A stretch of 64,000 nucleotides of DNA, taken from positions 248,001 to 312,000 of the forward strand of contig NZ_JAYTLQ010000002.1 in the NCBI RefSeq assembly GCF_043729335.1, read 5' to 3'. Within the stretch, counting starts at the first letter, position 1, and each line of letters starts with the position of its first letter. Below, piece by piece: positions 62,225 through 64,000 of the stretch. The notes beneath the pieces are model-generated. The model was given only the letters and a program-made list of their open reading frames with translations. It did no database searches and had not been told where the DNA came from. The translations under genes were made by a program, and so were the position numbers. Source of the stretch: Crenothrix sp043729335 (GTDB taxonomy: Bacteria > Pseudomonadota > Gammaproteobacteria > Methylococcales > Methylomonadaceae).

Positions 62225-62785
62225 TTAAAGCTCAAAAGTTGACTGCAAGATAACGACCGTATCGGTTGAGCTTCCCACCGCACGCGCGGTAATTCGGTAG
62301 ATTTTTTTTTGGTTGCCCGAAGGACAAGGCGATAAAGCCGTGGTACAAACCATGCCGATATCTTCAATAACATAGCGCGGATCAGCACTGAGGCTGCTTA
62401 AATCAATGGTTGCCGTATCACCATCCGTGTTGTATTTTATTGATTTTGTGCTCCAATCAATGTTTTCCCAAATAGGCGGCATTAACACAGAGCTTGAAAG
62501 CACGTTAGGCTTAACACAGCCTGTGCCATTTGCAGGATAAAGTCCGTTAATACAATTAAACGCAGGTAACGGCACGGTGACTCTTAAGTAGTGCTCACCT
62601 GCCGACAAGCCAGACTCAGCGGCATGAAAAGCCAAATTATGATCACGTACATTACCGGCCATTTTTTCTTCCATAGAAGAAGTTTGCATGCCGCTAATAC
62701 CTATTAATGTCAATATTAACAAAATGATTAACCCAACAACCAGCACCACGCCGGATTGATGTTTAGGGCTTTTATAGCTTCGCAT
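62225..62785 (-). CDS. pilX: Minor pilin PilX
   Basis: A 186-residue PilX-family protein. The N-terminus (HQSGVVLVVGLIILLILTLI) is the membrane helix of PilX, without the usual +5 Glu. ISGMQTSSMEEKMAGNVRD and LAFHAAESGLSAGEHYL follow, which are diagnostic for PilX. It begins on the TAATG that ends pilW. Confidence 0.92.
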   Translation of the reverse strand: MRSYKSPKHQSGVVLVVGLIILLILTLIGISGMQTSSMEEKMAGNVRDHNLAFHAAESGLSAGEHYLRVTVPLPAFNCINGLYPANGTGCVKPNVLSSSVLMPPIWENIDWSTKSIKYNTDGDTATIDLSSLSADPRYVIEDIGMVCTTALSPCPSGNQKKIYRITARAVGSSTDTVVILQSTFEL

Positions 62786-63834
62786 TAAGACAAGCGATTA
62801 CGTAAGGCGATCGTCGAGGTAAATATTTTTCTTAGCCGCCGATCATCTTTATCAGGTTGTACTAAATGGCCGTTATAGGTGTAGCTGATCGGTTTATCCG
62901 TTAAATTATTGTCTATACTGACCACCAATAAACTAATGCGTACACTCATTACCTTAGGCCAATCAGAATCTTTAACTTTATCCGCAGTAACATAATAATT
63001 GGGTGTTCCATCCGCGCTAGCATCGGTATTTACACCGTATAAAATCTGCATTTGTTCAATGCCCTCAACCATCTCCTCAGCTTTTGCACCCTTTTTAGTA
63101 TATAACGCCGGTTGATTATTTGGATTTTCGCCAACGTAATAACTAATTGTACTAAGTGAGTAAACTTGAGCCCTTATATAGGTTCTACCCAGATTATCTA
63201 GCGCATTTTTCGGTGTACACGCGCCATCTTTGGCATGCGTAAGTACCGTTCCAGCTATGCCACTCACCTGAAAAATGGCGGCCATAGAGCAATCTGTGAC
63301 CAAGGCAATAGCACAGTTATTGCCACCTGTGGGGGTGTTTTTTAAAAATCCAGCGGCTTTCAAATTTGTTGTTGTAGCAGAACTATCTAAGGTAAGCCCA
63401 TCTGTAGAGCTGGTTTGAGCCGTTACAGTAAAACTTTGGTCATCCACTCGGCGAATACTAATAATGTCAGAGCCACCCAGAGGAGAAGTGATTGAAGGGT
63501 CTTTGGCCGGTGTCCATGCTGTTGCAGAAGTGGATTCAAAGCCTTCAATGGCTTTGTCAAAACGATATAAAAAATCCGTTGACGCACTTAACGTGCTGGC
63601 AGGTGCAGTTTGGCTACTACAGCCCATAAAACCCGCCATACGGATATCTCTGATCAAAAAATCCATGGCAAAGCGGCCATCTTCTTGTAATCGCGATAAG
63701 GCCTCTTGAGTGCGATAAGTTTGTTTGCTGTGCAGAAAAACTTGCAATATGCCCCCCAACAAAAACACGCCTAACAACATGGCCACCATAATTTCAATCA
63801 GGGTAAATCCGCGCTGGTAAAAAGCGTGCTTCAC
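62785..63834 (-). CDS. pilW: Minor pilin PilW
   Basis: A 349-residue prepilin with a GTG start that overlaps the pilV stop by four bases. Cleavage is after Gly9 (RGFTLIEIMVAMLLGVFLL). EDGRFAMDFLIRDIRMAGFM is the typical PilW segment, and VRISLLVVS near the end is a normal PilW strand. Length and position match the pilVWXY1E order. Confidence 0.93.
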   Translation of the reverse strand: MKHAFYQRGFTLIEIMVAMLLGVFLLGGILQVFLHSKQTYRTQEALSRLQEDGRFAMDFLIRDIRMAGFMGCSSQTAPASTLSASTDFLYRFDKAIEGFESTSATAWTPAKDPSITSPLGGSDIISIRRVDDQSFTVTAQTSSTDGLTLDSSATTTNLKAAGFLKNTPTGGNNCAIALVTDCSMAAIFQVSGIAGTVLTHAKDGACTPKNALDNLGRTYIRAQVYSLSTISYYVGENPNNQPALYTKKGAKAEEMVEGIEQMQILYGVNTDASADGTPNYYVTADKVKDSDWPKVMSVRISLLVVSIDNNLTDKPISYTYNGHLVQPDKDDRRLRKIFTSTIALRNRLS

Positions 63835-63998
63835 AAGCGAAAGCTCATCGAGAAGCTAGGATCGTTGTCATCAACAGCATCATCGCGGTTATCATCCCAG
63901 TTAATATCGACTTTATAGGTGCTAACACCCGCCACCGTAGCGCCAGTTATTGTGCCCGTGCCACTGGGTAAAATAGACTGGATGGCCGTATTCCACTC
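63831..63998 (-). CDS. pilV: Minor pilin PilV, C-terminal part
   Basis: Only the last 55 codons are in the window. They read EWNTAIQSILPSGTGTITGA and later YKVDINWDDNRDDAVDD and end MSFRL. That fits the C-terminal pilus-subunit domain of PilV, which precedes pilW in this operon. The stop TGA overlaps the pilW GTG start. The prepilin signal lies outside the window. Confidence 0.82.
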   Translation of the reverse strand, partial: EWNTAIQSILPSGTGTITGATVAGVSTYKVDINWDDNRDDAVDDNDPSFSMSFRL

Positions 63999-64000
63999 AT

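Overview
The window is chromosomal DNA of a gammaproteobacterial (type I, Methylococcales) methanotroph. The deciding evidence is a complete pmoCAB operon on the minus strand (47044-50044). It encodes particulate methane monooxygenase with its copper ligands intact: His33/His137/His139 in PmoB and Asp128/His132/His145 in PmoC. The rest is AT-leaning gammaproteobacterial housekeeping and envelope sequence. I cannot fix the genus from sequence alone.

Layout. 1-4154: 3' end of ilvC, then an orphan gene with a degenerate PEP-CTERM-like tail behind a sigma-54-type promoter, a vanadium-haloperoxidase-like secreted protein, and lgt. 4212-10149: polA and relA, with a small membrane-protein gene sitting between two imperfect copies of the polA 3' end. 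10065-11732: a Wzz-type chain-length protein and a ComEA-like DNA-binding protein. 12114-22935: a type II secretion operon in the order gspE-F-G-H-I-J-K-L-M-(GspC-like)-D. 23181-29470: a minus-strand czcCBA-type heavy-metal RND efflux operon with DUF3240 at its end and an unknown exported protein upstream. 29625-37099: mostly small envelope or secreted proteins. These are DUF2490, DUF2782, a DUF1348/NTF2-like protein, an Asp-box beta-propeller lipoprotein overlapping a thioredoxin-like gene, a sulfatase-modifying-factor-like protein, a tandem pair of paralogous secreted helical proteins, a small lipoprotein and a beta-carbonic anhydrase. 37338-39124: mobA and an aminotransferase. 39668-42310: a large RTX protein built largely of an unusual 20-residue repeat. 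42405-46607: a TerD-family / vWA / ATP-grasp stress operon. 47044-50157: pmoCAB and its likely promoter. 50345-53521: an orphan membrane-anchored protein, folA, and a PAS-PAS-PP2C (SpoIIE-type) phosphatase. 53524-57637: a short-form NAD-glutamate dehydrogenase preceded by anti-sigma kinase (RsbW-like) and antagonist (RsbV-like) genes. 57756-63998: a type IV pilus minor-pilin operon (pilV-W-X-Y1-E).

How it fits together. PmoCAB oxidises methane. Two separate prepilin-based machines are encoded, a type II secretion system and a type IV pilus assembly/adhesion set, and the window also contains many exported proteins of unknown role. The PP2C phosphatase, RsbW-like kinase and RsbV-like antagonist form a complete partner-switching set, and they lie on both sides of the glutamate dehydrogenase gene.

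The observations I consider most worth following are: the sigma-54 promoter plus upstream palindrome in front of the PEP-CTERM-like orphan; the duplicated polA 3' end flanking an inserted gene; the strict 20-residue RTX variant; the tandem paralogs whose signal-peptide DNA is identical; the GDH-partner-switching arrangement; and the Asp-box lipoprotein/thioredoxin pair. No tRNA, rRNA, CRISPR array or recognisable insertion sequence was seen.
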